Below, in pieces: positions 46,537 through 54,633 of a stretch of 64,000 nucleotides of DNA. Source of the stretch: Streptomyces fulvoviolaceus (GTDB taxonomy: Bacteria; Actinomycetota; Actinomycetes; Streptomycetales; Streptomycetaceae); the NCBI RefSeq assembly GCF_000718165.1, contig NZ_JOEY01000024.1, positions 124,001 through 188,000 of the forward strand. Direction: 5' to 3'. The notes under the pieces are model-generated. The model saw only the letters and a program-made list of their open reading frames with translations. It was not told the origin of the DNA and searched no databases. The number at the start of each line of letters is the position of its first letter. Position 1 is the first letter of the stretch. Both the position numbers and the translations under genes were made by a program.

Positions 46537-47208
46537 CTACGCAGCCTTGGCCTTGGTCGCATACATGTCCACGTACTCCTGCCCGGACAGCCGCATGACC
46601 TCGGTCATCACCGAGTCGGTCACCGCCCGCAGCACATACCGGTCCCGGTCCATCCCCTCGTACCGAGAGAATTCCATCGCCTCACCGAACCGAACAGTGA
46701 CGCGCCCGGGACGGGGCATACCCGCACCCCCCGGCTGCAACTTGTCCGTGCCGATCATCGCGAACGGAACGACCGGCGCGCCGGTCATCATGGTGAGCCG
46801 GGCGATCCCGGTGCGTCCCCGGTACAGGCGCCCGTCGGGCGACCGTGTGCCCTCGGGGTAGATCCCGAAGACCTTGCCCTCCTCCAGGACGCGGCGGCCG
46901 GTCATCAGCGCCGCCACCCCACCGTTCGCACCGTCCCGGTCCACCGGGATCATGCCGACGCCGGTGAAGAACCAGGCCATGAGCCGGCCCTTGAAACCCT
47001 TGCCGGTGACGTACTCGTCCTTGCCGATGAAGAACACCTGCCGGTCGCACACCAGCGGCAGGATCATCGAGTCGATGAAGGTGAGGTGGTTGCCGGCCAG
47101 GATGACCGGACCGTCGCCCGGGATGTGCTCCGCACCCTCCACCCGTGGGCGGAACATCAGGCGCATGATCGGTCCGAGCAGTGCCTTGATGAGCGCGAAG
47201 CGGGACAA
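46537..47208 (-). CDS. 1-acyl-sn-glycerol-3-phosphate acyltransferase (PlsC-like)
   Basis: A ~223-residue acyltransferase. Motif I is NHLTFIDS (H41, D46), motif II VGMIPVDRDG, motif III IYPEGTRSPDGRLYRGRTGIARL, motif IV APVVPFAMIG. TTG 47208 (MSRFALIKALLGPIMRLMF) is preferred as start because GGAGG lies 6 nt upstream; ATG 47271 lacks a ribosome-binding site. It should acylate lysophosphatidic acid or a similar lysolipid at the membrane. It stands alone; the divergent glycerophosphodiesterase 400 bp away is also a phospholipid enzyme, perhaps by chance. Confidence 0.88.
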   Translation of the reverse strand: MSRFALIKALLGPIMRLMFRPRVEGAEHIPGDGPVILAGNHLTFIDSMILPLVCDRQVFFIGKDEYVTGKGFKGRLMAWFFTGVGMIPVDRDGANGGVAALMTGRRVLEEGKVFGIYPEGTRSPDGRLYRGRTGIARLTMMTGAPVVPFAMIGTDKLQPGGAGMPRPGRVTVRFGEAMEFSRYEGMDRDRYVLRAVTDSVMTEVMRLSGQEYVDMYATKAKAA

Positions 47209-47616
47209 CGGGCCCTCCGATGTCAAGAGAACGGCCAGAGAATCTGTATGAGTCTGTGCAGGTGAGGACATTACTCGCGGCCCGGGGGGTCGTGCACATC
47301 GGGAGCCGCGGGTTCACCGAGGTCTTACGCACTGTTGACCCGTGTTTACCTGCGGTGCCGCACCGTTGCCGGACGGTAACCCGCCCGGAATGATGTGACG
47401 GAGGTCGCGCCCCCGATGCCCGTCCGCGCCCACTGACCGCCTACCCCGGGTCTTCACCATGAAGCCGACGAAGCCGATGAAGTCGACGGACTGTCAGACA
47501 TCTGTTCCCATGCGACATCCCGCGTCACCCGCGTGTTCTGCCGGAGGTCTCCCGTCCGTCATGGACACGCCCCTACGATCGGCCCGCACTCACGAGCCGA
47601 CGGCAGGAGACCCCTC
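47209..47616. other. 408-bp divergent intergenic region
   Basis: It lies between the divergent acyltransferase and glycerophosphodiesterase genes and must hold both promoters. TTGACC occurs near 47334 on the plus strand and TACGAT at 47574-47579 is a possible -10 for the downstream gene. Neither has a convincing partner. Short open frames here have no coding signal. Confidence 0.4.
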
Positions 47617-48795
47617 ATGGGAACGCAGGAGTCGCAGGAGTCGAACGAGCAGGCGGGCGGCGGCACCGGACGGCGGGCACTCCTCGGCGCCGCGGTGCTC
47701 GGTGCCGGCGGAGCGGTCCTCGGACTGTCCGGCACGGCGAGAGCTGCCGGCGCCGGACACGGGAGCGGCGGGTTGAAGAGCCTGCCCGTGCCGACGGTCA
47801 TCGGCCACCGGGGCGCCAGCGGGTACCGCCCGGAGCACACGTTCGGCTCCTATCAGCTCGCCCTCGACCTGGGCGCCGACATCGTCGAGGCCGGCGACCT
47901 GGTGCCCACCAAGGACGGCCACATCGTCTGCCGCCACGAGCCGGAGATCGGCGGCACCACCGATGTCGCGGACCACCCCGAGTTCGCCGGCCGCAAGACC
48001 ACCAAGGTCCTCGACGGCGTCTCCACCACCGGCTGGTTCACCGAGGACTTCACACTCGCCGAGCTGAAGACCCTGCGTGCCATCGAGCGCATCCCGGCCA
48101 ACCGCCCGCACAACACGCTCTACAACGGCCGCTGGGAGATCCCCACCTTCGAGGAAGTCCTGAAGTGGCAGGACGAACAGACCCGCAAGCGCGGCAAGCA
48201 GGTCTGGATCTACCCGGAGACCAAGCACCCCACCTACTTCCGCAAGCTGGGCCTCGGTCTGGAGGAGCGGGTGGCCAAGCTGCTGCGCAAGTACGGCAAG
48301 GACAAGAAGAACTCGCCGGTCATCCTCCAGTCCTTCGAGCCCACCAGCATCCAGCGCCTGAACAAGCTCGTCGGCAACCCTCTGGTGGTGCTCCTCTCCA
48401 CCGCGGCCAGCCGCCCCTGGGACTTCGTCGAGACGGGCGACCCGCGCACGGTCGCCGACCTCATCAAGCCCGCGGGCCTGGCGGAGATCGGCTCCTACGC
48501 CCAGGGCATCGGCCCGACCCTCGACCTGGTCATCCCGAAGGACGCGAGCGGCAACCTCACCACGCCCACCACCCTGGTGGCGGACACCCACGCGGCCGGT
48601 CTGATCCTGCACCCGTACACCATGCGCAACGAGAACCCCTTCCTGCCCGCGAACTTCCGCAAGGGCACGGACGTGGACGCCTACGGCGACTCCTTCGGTG
48701 CGTTCAGGACGTACTTCGCCACGGGCATCGACGGCGTCTTCACCGACAACCCGGACACCGGCGTGCTGGCCCGCGAGGACTTCGTCAACGGCTGA
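47617..48795 (+). CDS. Exported glycerophosphodiester phosphodiesterase
   Basis: A 392-residue enzyme that hydrolyses glycerophosphodiesters to glycerol-3-phosphate and an alcohol. It has a Tat-like signal: twin Arg at 19-20 (GGTGRRALLGAAVLG), then a hydrophobic stretch ending ARA. Catalytic residues are in VIGHRGASGYRPEHT (H64, R65, E73) and EAGDLVPTKDGHIVCRHE. FTDNPDTGV ends the domain. The metal ligand position is E-A-G-D rather than the commoner E-x-D. ATG 47617 has CAGGAG upstream; earlier in-frame starts would lengthen the N-region. A tandem 13-bp copy (GTCAACGGCTGAG) spans the stop codon. Confidence 0.9.
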   Translation: MGTQESQESNEQAGGGTGRRALLGAAVLGAGGAVLGLSGTARAAGAGHGSGGLKSLPVPTVIGHRGASGYRPEHTFGSYQLALDLGADIVEAGDLVPTKDGHIVCRHEPEIGGTTDVADHPEFAGRKTTKVLDGVSTTGWFTEDFTLAELKTLRAIERIPANRPHNTLYNGRWEIPTFEEVLKWQDEQTRKRGKQVWIYPETKHPTYFRKLGLGLEERVAKLLRKYGKDKKNSPVILQSFEPTSIQRLNKLVGNPLVVLLSTAASRPWDFVETGDPRTVADLIKPAGLAEIGSYAQGIGPTLDLVIPKDASGNLTTPTTLVADTHAAGLILHPYTMRNENPFLPANFRKGTDVDAYGDSFGAFRTYFATGIDGVFTDNPDTGVLAREDFVNG

Positions 48796-48895
48796 GGTCA
48801 ACGGCTGAGGTCAACTGTCGATCGACCGGCCCCGGTTGGGGTGACATCCGGCCGCCCGGGCAACCCGCCGCCCGGGCGGCCGCGTCGAACCGCAT

Positions 48896-49402
48896 ATGAC
48901 GCACGACCTGGTCACCACCCTGCGCCCACTGCTCACCGCCGAGGCCTCCGCCGAGGCACATGCCACCGGTACGGAACCGGGCGACCTGGAACAGGCGGTC
49001 TGGCTCCGCCTCCTGGAGCACCTGGACACCCAGGGCCCGCCCCTCGACCCGCCCGGCTGGCTCCGCCGAGCCGTCCGCTCCGAGTCCCGCCGCAGTCGCC
49101 GTACGACCCGACACGAACAGCCGTACGACGCCGAACCCGCCGACGACGGCGAGCGCACCCCCGAACAGCTCACCCTCGCCGCCGCCCGCCGCCGCGCCCT
49201 GCACGACGCCGTACGCCGTCTGCCGGGTCGCTGCCCCTCCCTGATGGCCGCCCTGCTCTCCCCGAGGGACCTCACATACCGGGAGATCGCGGGGGAGTTG
49301 GGTATCTCACAGGGCAGTCTCGGGCCGGAACGTTCCAGATGTCTGGGATGTCTTCGCCGATTGCTCACACCGGAGGTTGCGGCCCGCGAAGCGCGGGGAT
49401 AG
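48896..49402 (+). CDS. Sigma-70 family-like protein
   Basis: A 168-residue protein with a short region-2-like N-terminal part (DLEQAVWLRLLEHLDTQGPPLDPPGWLRRAVRSESRR). After a linker comes a clear region-4 helix-turn-helix (LHDAVRRLPGRCPSLMAALLSPRDLTYREIAGELGISQGSLGPERSRCLGCLRRLL). Region 2 lacks the usual aromatic -10-recognition residues, so it may be a divergent ECF sigma factor or a regulator built from one. No anti-sigma gene is adjacent. Confidence 0.78.
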   Translation: MTHDLVTTLRPLLTAEASAEAHATGTEPGDLEQAVWLRLLEHLDTQGPPLDPPGWLRRAVRSESRRSRRTTRHEQPYDAEPADDGERTPEQLTLAAARRRALHDAVRRLPGRCPSLMAALLSPRDLTYREIAGELGISQGSLGPERSRCLGCLRRLLTPEVAAREARG

Positions 49403-49448
49403 GAGTGAGGGACGAAATGGCGATCAGGTGAGCGGGAGGCGTGCGCAC

Positions 49449-49946
49449 ATGGGCATGAGCGTGACCATCTCGGCGGCGACCGAGCAGGATGCGGAGCAGA
49501 TCTTCCGGCTGCAGTACCTCTGCTTCCAGAGCGAGGCTGCGCTGTACGGCAACTACCGCATCGACCCGCTCGTCCAGACCCTGGACTCGGTCCGCGAGGA
49601 GGTGGCCTCGGACTGCGTCTTCGTGGCCCGCCTCGGCGACGAAGTGGTCGGCTCGGTCCGCGGCCGGGTCACCGAGGACGGCTCGGCCGCCATCGGCAAG
49701 CTCTGCGTCCACCCCCGCCTCCAGGGCCACGGCATCGGCGCGAGGCTCCTCCGCGCGGCCGAATCGGCCCTCGCCGAAGACCGCGGCGCCACCAGGTTCC
49801 GCCTCTTCACGGGTCACCGAAGCGAGGGCAACCTCCGCCTGTACCGCCGAGTGGGCTACGAGACGGTAGGCACGTCAAAGGGCGCGGACGGAGTACCGAT
49901 GATCGTCCTCGAAAAGCCCGCGGGAACATACGCAGCGACGGCGTGA
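49449..49946 (+). CDS. GNAT family N-acetyltransferase
   Basis: A 165-residue acetyltransferase. The acetyl-CoA loop is LCVHPRLQGHGIGARLLRAAESALAED (Q/R-G-x-G-x-G/A), followed by RFRLFTGHRSEGNLRLYRRVGYETVGTSKGADGVPMIVLEKP. It fits the group of streptomycete GNATs with a wide N-terminal (ATEQDAEQIFRLQYLCFQSEAALYGNY). ATG 49449 is 9 nt after GGGAGG; ATG 49455 is also possible. The acceptor is unknown. Confidence 0.88.
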   Translation: MGMSVTISAATEQDAEQIFRLQYLCFQSEAALYGNYRIDPLVQTLDSVREEVASDCVFVARLGDEVVGSVRGRVTEDGSAAIGKLCVHPRLQGHGIGARLLRAAESALAEDRGATRFRLFTGHRSEGNLRLYRRVGYETVGTSKGADGVPMIVLEKPAGTYAATA

Positions 49947-49959
49947 CGAGGTTTTTCTA

Positions 49960-50022
49960 GGGGCGCGGGGCTGTGTCGATATGTGGCTCCGCCGCGTGGG
50001 CGCGATCAGCCACTGACGGCCG
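49960..50022 (+). repeat. Dispersed 3'-end element, copy D
   Basis: GGGGCGCGGGGCTGTGTCGA, TATGTGGCTCCGCCGCG, then TGGGCGCGATCAGCC. It starts 14 bp after the GNAT stop and is preceded by GTTTTTCTA. It lies between the convergent GNAT gene and the membrane-protein gene ending at 50040, and is the least conserved of the five copies. Confidence 0.85.
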
Positions 50023-50039
50023 GATGCCGCCACACGACC

Positions 50040-50447
50040 TCAGGCGGCATCCCCGGTCGGCGCACCCTTCCGAAGCCAGTAGATGGCCGAAAGGGGAAGC
50101 AGCACGGGGATGAAGATGTACCCGATCCCGAAGTCCGACCACACGGTCGCGTCAGGGAACGCGGACGGCTCCACCAACGTCCAGGTACCGACGGTCAGCA
50201 CACCCAGCAGCTCCAGAACACAGCACGCGAGTGCAGCTTTACGCGCCGTCTCCCCACCCCGCACCAGCGAGTACGTGATGAACCCGTACACCACCCCGGC
50301 AACGGCCGACAGCGAGTAGGCGAGCGGGGCATGGTCGAACTCGGTGGAGATCTGCACGGCCGACCTCGACACCGCCCCGACGACCATCACGCCGTAAAGC
50401 CACACGAGCAGCGTGCCCGGCCCACTGGTCAGCCGCCGTCGGCTCAC
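50040..50447 (-). CDS. Small integral membrane protein
   Basis: A 135-residue protein with four predicted membrane helices (GTLLVWLYGVMVVGAV, YSLSAVAGVVYGFITYSLV, AALACCVLELLGVLTVGTW, IGYIFIPVLLPLSAIYWL). GTG 50447 is preferred because GGGGAGG lies 5 nt upstream; ATG 50468 would overlap the neighbour by more. It belongs to an uncharacterised streptomycete family. The stop of the membrane protein upstream lies 2 nt away, so they form a coupled pair. Confidence 0.78.
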   Translation of the reverse strand: MSRRRLTSGPGTLLVWLYGVMVVGAVSRSAVQISTEFDHAPLAYSLSAVAGVVYGFITYSLVRGGETARKAALACCVLELLGVLTVGTWTLVEPSAFPDATVWSDFGIGYIFIPVLLPLSAIYWLRKGAPTGDAA

Positions 50448-50448
50448 C

Positions 50449-50808
50449 TCAGCCTCCCCAGATGTCATAGAGCCGCACCTCCAGCACAGCCAGCACCACC
50501 CCGCCGGCGGCGACCGTCACCGAACCCCACCGCGTCCGCTCCGCCAGCGACATGAACCCCGCCGCCGGCACACACGCGAACGCGCCCAGCAGATACGCGA
50601 CGAAGATCGTCGTACCCTGCTCCGGCTTCTCGCCCCGCGCCAGCTGCACGATCCCGATCACCAGCTGGACCACGGCCAGCAGCGACACCACACCCATCCC
50701 GATGAAGTGCCAGTCCTTCGTCGGCTGATCACGGTAGGCGGCCCAGCCGCACCAGGCGGCGAGCAGAAGTGCGGCGACGCCGGTCGCGAGCGTCAGGGCA
50801 TCAAGCAT
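50449..50808 (-). CDS. Small integral membrane protein
   Basis: A 119-residue protein with a helix at each end and two in the middle (LTLATGVAALLLAAWCGWAA, HFIGMGVVSLLAVVQLVIGIVQL, IFVAYLLGAFACVPAAGFMSL, VTVAAGGVVLAVLEVRLYDI). No enzymatic motif is seen. It is cotranscribed with the next membrane protein and could form a complex with it. The first half shows no signal-peptide cleavage site, so the N-terminal helix stays as an anchor. Confidence 0.78.
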   Translation of the reverse strand: MLDALTLATGVAALLLAAWCGWAAYRDQPTKDWHFIGMGVVSLLAVVQLVIGIVQLARGEKPEQGTTIFVAYLLGAFACVPAAGFMSLAERTRWGSVTVAAGGVVLAVLEVRLYDIWGG

Positions 50809-50877
50809 GCGGCGACCCTATTACGGGCCAAAAGACCTGATGCGGTCGACCCCGGCGGAGACCGTAGGGTCTAGACC

Positions 50878-51528
50878 ATGACGATCCATGCACAGGCCCT
50901 CCTCTTCGACAACGACGGAACCCTCGTCTCCTCCCTCGAATCCGTGCAGCGCTGCTGGACGCGCTGGGCCGTGGAGTACGGCCTCACCGCCGAGGATTTC
51001 GGACGCGTCGAACTGCACGGGCGAACGGCCGCGGAGATAGCCGCCGACCTCCTGCCCGCGGACGTCGTACCGGCGGCCGTCGCGCGGATCGAGAAGCTGG
51101 AGGTGGAGGACGTGTCCGATGGCGGCGTGCACCTGCTGCCCGGCACCAAGGACTTCCTCGACGCGCTGCCCGCCGACCGCTGGGCCGTCGTCACCTCCGC
51201 CACCCGGCGCCTCGCCGAGGCCCGCCTCGACGCCGTCGGCATCCTGCCCAAGATGCTGATCGCCGCCGACGACGTCACCCGCGGCAAGCCCGACCCCGAG
51301 CCCTACCTGCTCGCCGCCCGTGAACTCGGCGTCGACCCCGCCCACTGCGTCGTCTTCGAGGACGCCCCCGCGGGCCTGGCGGCCGGCCGCGCCGCCGGTA
51401 TGACCACCGTGGCATTGGCCACAACCCACCAGGCCCACGAGCTCGACGCCGACCTCGTGGTGAAGGACCTGTCGGCCCTGTCGGCACTGGTCACCACCGG
51501 GGGAGTGGAGATCTCGCTCCGCGGCTGA
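50878..51528 (+). CDS. HAD family phosphatase (Gph/sugar-phosphatase-like)
   Basis: A 216-residue haloacid-dehalogenase phosphatase. Motif I is LLFDNDGTLVSS, motif II VVTSATRR, motif III GKPDPEPYLLAARELGV, and motif IV VVFEDAPAGLAAGRAAGM. A cap domain lies between motifs I and II. This resembles sugar-phosphate or phosphoglycolate phosphatases (GPP/Gph branch), with substrate unresolved. It is followed by a strong terminator, so it is monocistronic. Confidence 0.92.
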   Translation: MTIHAQALLFDNDGTLVSSLESVQRCWTRWAVEYGLTAEDFGRVELHGRTAAEIAADLLPADVVPAAVARIEKLEVEDVSDGGVHLLPGTKDFLDALPADRWAVVTSATRRLAEARLDAVGILPKMLIAADDVTRGKPDPEPYLLAARELGVDPAHCVVFEDAPAGLAAGRAAGMTTVALATTHQAHELDADLVVKDLSALSALVTTGGVEISLRG

Positions 51529-51537
51529 GACGCGTCC

Positions 51538-51564
51538 GCCGCTGTCCAGTATCCGGACAGCGGC
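51538..51564 (+). terminator. Terminator after the HAD phosphatase gene
   Basis: Perfect 10-bp stem GCCGCTGTCC (51538-51547) and GGACAGCGGC (51555-51564) with loop AGTATCC, followed by ACTTTGT. It isolates the methionine-transport locus from upstream transcription. Confidence 0.85.
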
Positions 51565-51567
51565 ACT

Positions 51568-51600
51568 TTGTCAGGACCGTACGTCTGCTTTACTGATCTC
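51568..51600 (+). promoter_or_regulatory. Promoter of the methionine-transport locus
   Basis: TTGTCA (51568-51573), 17 bp, TACTGA (51591-51596), with TTTACT overlapping as an alternative -10. The predicted start point falls at about 51601, the A of the leader-peptide ATG, so the transcript would be leaderless. Confidence 0.6.
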
Positions 51601-51687
51601 ATGACCACTACGAGCAGCCGCACCCTTGCGACCGAGGCGACCATGACGCCCGGTGCTCGTTGTATGTGTCGAATGTGCGCCTTCTAG
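51601..51687 (+). CDS. Putative Cys/Met-rich leader peptide upstream of metN
   Basis: A 28-codon open frame beginning MTTTSSRT and ending ARCMCRMCAF, stop TAG. The last nine codons contain three Cys and two Met; two more Met are upstream in the frame. It sits right after a promoter and 245 bp before metN, with hairpins between. The layout is that of an attenuation leader in which ribosome stalling at Cys/Met codons senses sulfur amino-acid supply. No ribosome-binding site is visible, which fits a leaderless transcript. Only its position and composition support it. Confidence 0.6.
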   Translation: MTTTSSRTLATEATMTPGARCMCRMCAF

Positions 51688-51710
51688 AGGGCCCCTGCAC
51701 CACCCCGAGC

Positions 51711-51808
51711 CTCGCGCCCCGAAGCGAGACGCCGTGGCATGTCCGTACACCGTGAACGCCGTATGTGACTGACGCCTCCCCCACTGCCTGAACGGTGTGG
51801 GGGGACCC
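51711..51808 (+). promoter_or_regulatory. Leader-region hairpins, candidate attenuator
   Basis: CTCGC (51711-51715) pairs with GCGAG (51724-51728). The stronger hairpin is CCCCCAC (51778-51784) with GTGGGGG (51797-51803), extended by a G-T pair. There is no T-run. The second hairpin could block read-through or hide downstream sequence depending on ribosome position on the leader peptide. It is followed by 124 bp to the metN start without another open frame of note. Confidence 0.45.
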
Positions 51809-51931
51809 CCATCGCGCACATGTTCTCCCCGGTTCCCCATGCCACCGCACGAGAACCGTGTTGCGTTCCAGACCGAATGCACCCCGCCAGGGCACACCCA
51901 CGCCCTGCACCCGACAGTGACGGAAACCCAC

Positions 51932-52966
51932 GTGATCACCACCACAGGCCTGACCAAGGTCTACCGCTCACGCGGCCGTGAGGTCACCGCCTTGGACGGC
52001 GTCGATCTCCATGTCCGCGAAGGAGAGGTGTACGGCGTCATCGGCCAGTCCGGCGCCGGCAAGTCCTCGCTGATCCGCTGCGTCAACCTGCTGGAGAAGC
52101 CCACCGCCGGCACCGTGACCGTCGCCGGGCAGGACCTCACCGCCCTCTCCGGGCGCGGACCGCGCGCCGGCAGGGAACTCCGGCAGGCGCGCAGCCGTAT
52201 CGGCATGGTCTTCCAGCACTTCAACCTGCTGTCCACGCGCACCGTGCAGGACAACGTCGAGCTGCCGCTCGAAATCCTCGGCACGTCCGGCAAGGAGCGG
52301 TCGCGGAAGGCGCTGGAGCTGCTCGACCTCGTAGGGCTCGCCGACAAGGCGAAGGCCTACCCCGCCCAGCTCTCCGGCGGTCAGAAGCAGCGCGTCGGCA
52401 TCGCCCGCGCCCTGGCCGGCGACCCCAAGGTCCTCCTGTCCGACGAGGCCACCAGCGCCCTCGACCCGGAGACCACCCGCTCCATCCTCCAGCTGCTGCG
52501 CGACCTGAACCGGCAGCTGGGCCTGACCGTCCTGCTCATCACCCACGAGATGGACGTCGTCAAGAACGTCTGCGACTCCGCCGCCCTCATGGAGAACGGC
52601 CGCATCGTCGAGTCCGGGACGGTGAGCGAGCTGCTCGCGACCCCCGGTTCCGAGCTCGCCGCCGCCCTCTTCCCGGTCGGCGGCGAGGCCACCGGCGACG
52701 ACCGGACCGTCGTCGACGTCACCTTCCACGGCGAGGCCGCCACCCAGCCCGTCATCTCCCAGCTCTCGCGCACCTACAACATCGACATCTCGATCCTCGG
52801 CGCCGCCATCGACACCGTCGGCGGCCTCCAGGTCGGCCGTATGCGCATCGAACTGCCCGGCCGCTACGAGGACAACGTCGTGCCGATCGGCTTCCTGCGC
52901 GAACAGGGCCTGCAGATCGACGTGTTGGGCCAGGAGCCCGTACTGCTGAAGGAAGGTGCGAAGTGA
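51932..52966 (+). CDS. metN: Methionine ABC transporter ATP-binding protein
   Basis: A 344-residue ATPase that powers uptake of methionine or related compounds. Walker A is GQSGAGKSSLIRC, the signature LSGGQKQRVGIARAL, Walker B KVLLSDEATSALDPE, and H-loop LITHE. The C-terminal ~100 residues are the NIL domain (VVDVTFHGEAATQPVISQLSRTYNIDISILGAAIDTVGGLQVGRMRIEL), which in MetN binds methionine and shuts the transporter down. GTG 51932 is the chosen start; GTG 51917 is possible. GTGA overlap with metI. Confidence 0.94.
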   Translation: MITTTGLTKVYRSRGREVTALDGVDLHVREGEVYGVIGQSGAGKSSLIRCVNLLEKPTAGTVTVAGQDLTALSGRGPRAGRELRQARSRIGMVFQHFNLLSTRTVQDNVELPLEILGTSGKERSRKALELLDLVGLADKAKAYPAQLSGGQKQRVGIARALAGDPKVLLSDEATSALDPETTRSILQLLRDLNRQLGLTVLLITHEMDVVKNVCDSAALMENGRIVESGTVSELLATPGSELAAALFPVGGEATGDDRTVVDVTFHGEAATQPVISQLSRTYNIDISILGAAIDTVGGLQVGRMRIELPGRYEDNVVPIGFLREQGLQIDVLGQEPVLLKEGAK

Positions 52967-53700
52967 CCTGGTCCGAGATGTGGGCGCTGCTGGAGCCCGA
53001 GTGTTGGAACACGCTGTACATGGTCGGCTGGTCCACACTCATCGCCATTGTCGGCGGACTGCCGCTCGGCATCCTGCTGGTTCTGACTGATCGTGGCGGA
53101 CTGCTGCAGAACGTTGTGGCGAACAGGGTCATCGGCCAGATCGTGAACATCGCCCGCTCGATGCCGTTCATCATCCTGATGGTTGCGCTGATGACCTTCA
53201 CCCGCTGGGTCACCGGAACGACCATCGGTCGTGACGCCGCCATTGTGCCGCTGGCTGTCGGTGCCATTCCCTTCTTCGCCCGCCTCGTCGAGACGGCTGT
53301 CCGCGAAGTGGACGGCGGTCTCGTAGAAGCCGTCCAGTCGATGGGTGGCAATACCTGGACCATCGTGCGCAAGGTCCTCGTGCCGGAAGCCCTGCCGTCG
53401 CTGATCGCCTCTGCGACCACAACGGTCGTCGCCCTCATCGGTTACTCCGCGATGGCCGGCACCGTGGGCGCCGGCGGTTTGGGCGACCTCGCCATCCGCT
53501 ACGGCTACCAGCGCTTCGAAAGCGAGCTGATGTGGGTGATCGTGGCGATCCTCGCCGTCGTCATCTCCCTCATCCAGTTCGCCGGTGACTACGCGGCCCG
53601 CTCCCTGCACGGCCGCGGCGGCCGCTCCGGCTCCGCGCCGAAGCTCCGCCTCCTCAAGGCCAAGGAGCCCGCGACGGCCGACGTCGGCAAGGTCGCGTAA
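52963..53700 (+). CDS. metI: Methionine ABC transporter permease
   Basis: A 245-residue permease with five or six membrane helices. It carries the cytoplasmic EAA-type loop LVEAVQSMGGNTWTIVRKVLVPEALPSLI, which contacts MetN. WNTLYMVGWSTLIAIVGGLPLGILLVLTD and YSAMAGTVGAGGLGDLAIRYGYQRFE are typical of MetI. Its first codons overlap metN (GTGA). It is followed by 70 bp, including a weak hairpin at 53718-53740, before the first lipoprotein gene. Confidence 0.94.
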   Translation: MTWSEMWALLEPECWNTLYMVGWSTLIAIVGGLPLGILLVLTDRGGLLQNVVANRVIGQIVNIARSMPFIILMVALMTFTRWVTGTTIGRDAAIVPLAVGAIPFFARLVETAVREVDGGLVEAVQSMGGNTWTIVRKVLVPEALPSLIASATTTVVALIGYSAMAGTVGAGGLGDLAIRYGYQRFESELMWVIVAILAVVISLIQFAGDYAARSLHGRGGRSGSAPKLRLLKAKEPATADVGKVA

Positions 53701-53770
53701 CCCTCCCCCCCCAGACTCCCCGCCCACCCAATTAGCGGGGTCGCTGCACCCATCAGGAAAGGCACTTTTC

Positions 53771-54604
53771 GTGCGTAACACCGCAAAGATCACCGCCGCC
53801 GTCCTCGCCGCCGGAGCCCTCACCTTCGGGCTCACCGCCTGCGGCTCGGACAACGGCTCCTCTTCCTCCTCCGACTCCAGCGGACCGCTGGTCGTCGCCG
53901 CGAGCCCCACCCCGCACGCCGAGATCCTGAACTACATCAAGGACAACCTGGCGAAGAAGGCGGGCCTCGACCTGGAGGTCAAGGAGTTCACCGACTACGT
54001 GACGCCGAACACGGCGACCGAAGACGGTTCGGTGGACGCCAACTACTTCCAGAACCAGCCGTACCTCGACGACTTCAACAAGAAGAACGGCACCCACATC
54101 GTGCCCGTCGTCACGGTCCACCTGGAGCCCCTCGGCCTCTACTCCCACAAGGTCAAGAGCGCCGACGCCCTGAAGAGCGGTGCGACGATCGCCGTCCCGA
54201 ACGACAGCGTGAACGAGGCGCGCGCCCTCAAGCTGCTCGCCGCGAACGGGCTGATCACCCTCAAGGACGGCGTGGGCAACGAAGCGACCCCCTCCGACAT
54301 CACCAAGAACCCCAAGAACCTCAAGTTCAAGGAGCTGGAGGCGGCCCAGACCCCGCGCTCCCTGGACGACGTGGACGCGGCCGTCATCAACGGCAACTAC
54401 GCCATCGAGGCCGACCTGAAGCCCGCCGAGGACGCCCTCGTCCTGGAGTCCGCGAAGGACAACCCCTACGGCAACTTCCTCGCGGTCAAGGACGGCAACG
54501 AGGACGACCCGCGCGTGAAGAAGCTCGCCAAGCTCCTCACCTCCGACGAGGTCAAGAAGTTCATCGAGGACAAGTACGACGGCTCCGTCATCGCGTCCTT
54601 CTGA
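53771..54604 (+). CDS. metQ: MetQ-type substrate-binding lipoprotein 1
   Basis: A 277-residue NLPA-family lipoprotein. The signal peptide ends in a lipobox LTAC (lipid anchor Cys23). The binding domain follows: EILNYIKDNLAKKAGLDLEVKEFTDYVTPNTATEDGSVDANYFQNQPYLDDFNKKNGTHIV. GTG 53771 has AGGAAAGG upstream. It captures the substrate outside the membrane for MetNI. It differs from the next gene product in many pocket-proximal residues although both keep the DDVDAAVIN...NYA segment, so the two may prefer different ligands. Confidence 0.92.
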   Translation: MRNTAKITAAVLAAGALTFGLTACGSDNGSSSSSDSSGPLVVAASPTPHAEILNYIKDNLAKKAGLDLEVKEFTDYVTPNTATEDGSVDANYFQNQPYLDDFNKKNGTHIVPVVTVHLEPLGLYSHKVKSADALKSGATIAVPNDSVNEARALKLLAANGLITLKDGVGNEATPSDITKNPKNLKFKELEAAQTPRSLDDVDAAVINGNYAIEADLKPAEDALVLESAKDNPYGNFLAVKDGNEDDPRVKKLAKLLTSDEVKKFIEDKYDGSVIASF

Positions 54605-54633
54605 GCGCACTGAACAACTGGGGGACTGAACTC

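Noticed and set aside
48160..48900. Plus-strand frame inside and past the glycerophosphodiesterase gene (Arg/Pro/Gly-rich)
   Set aside because: Out-of-frame shadow of a well-supported gene.
51529..51931. SAM riboswitch before metN
   Set aside because: No SAM-I or SAM-II core motif seen; a leader peptide with hairpins explains the region better.
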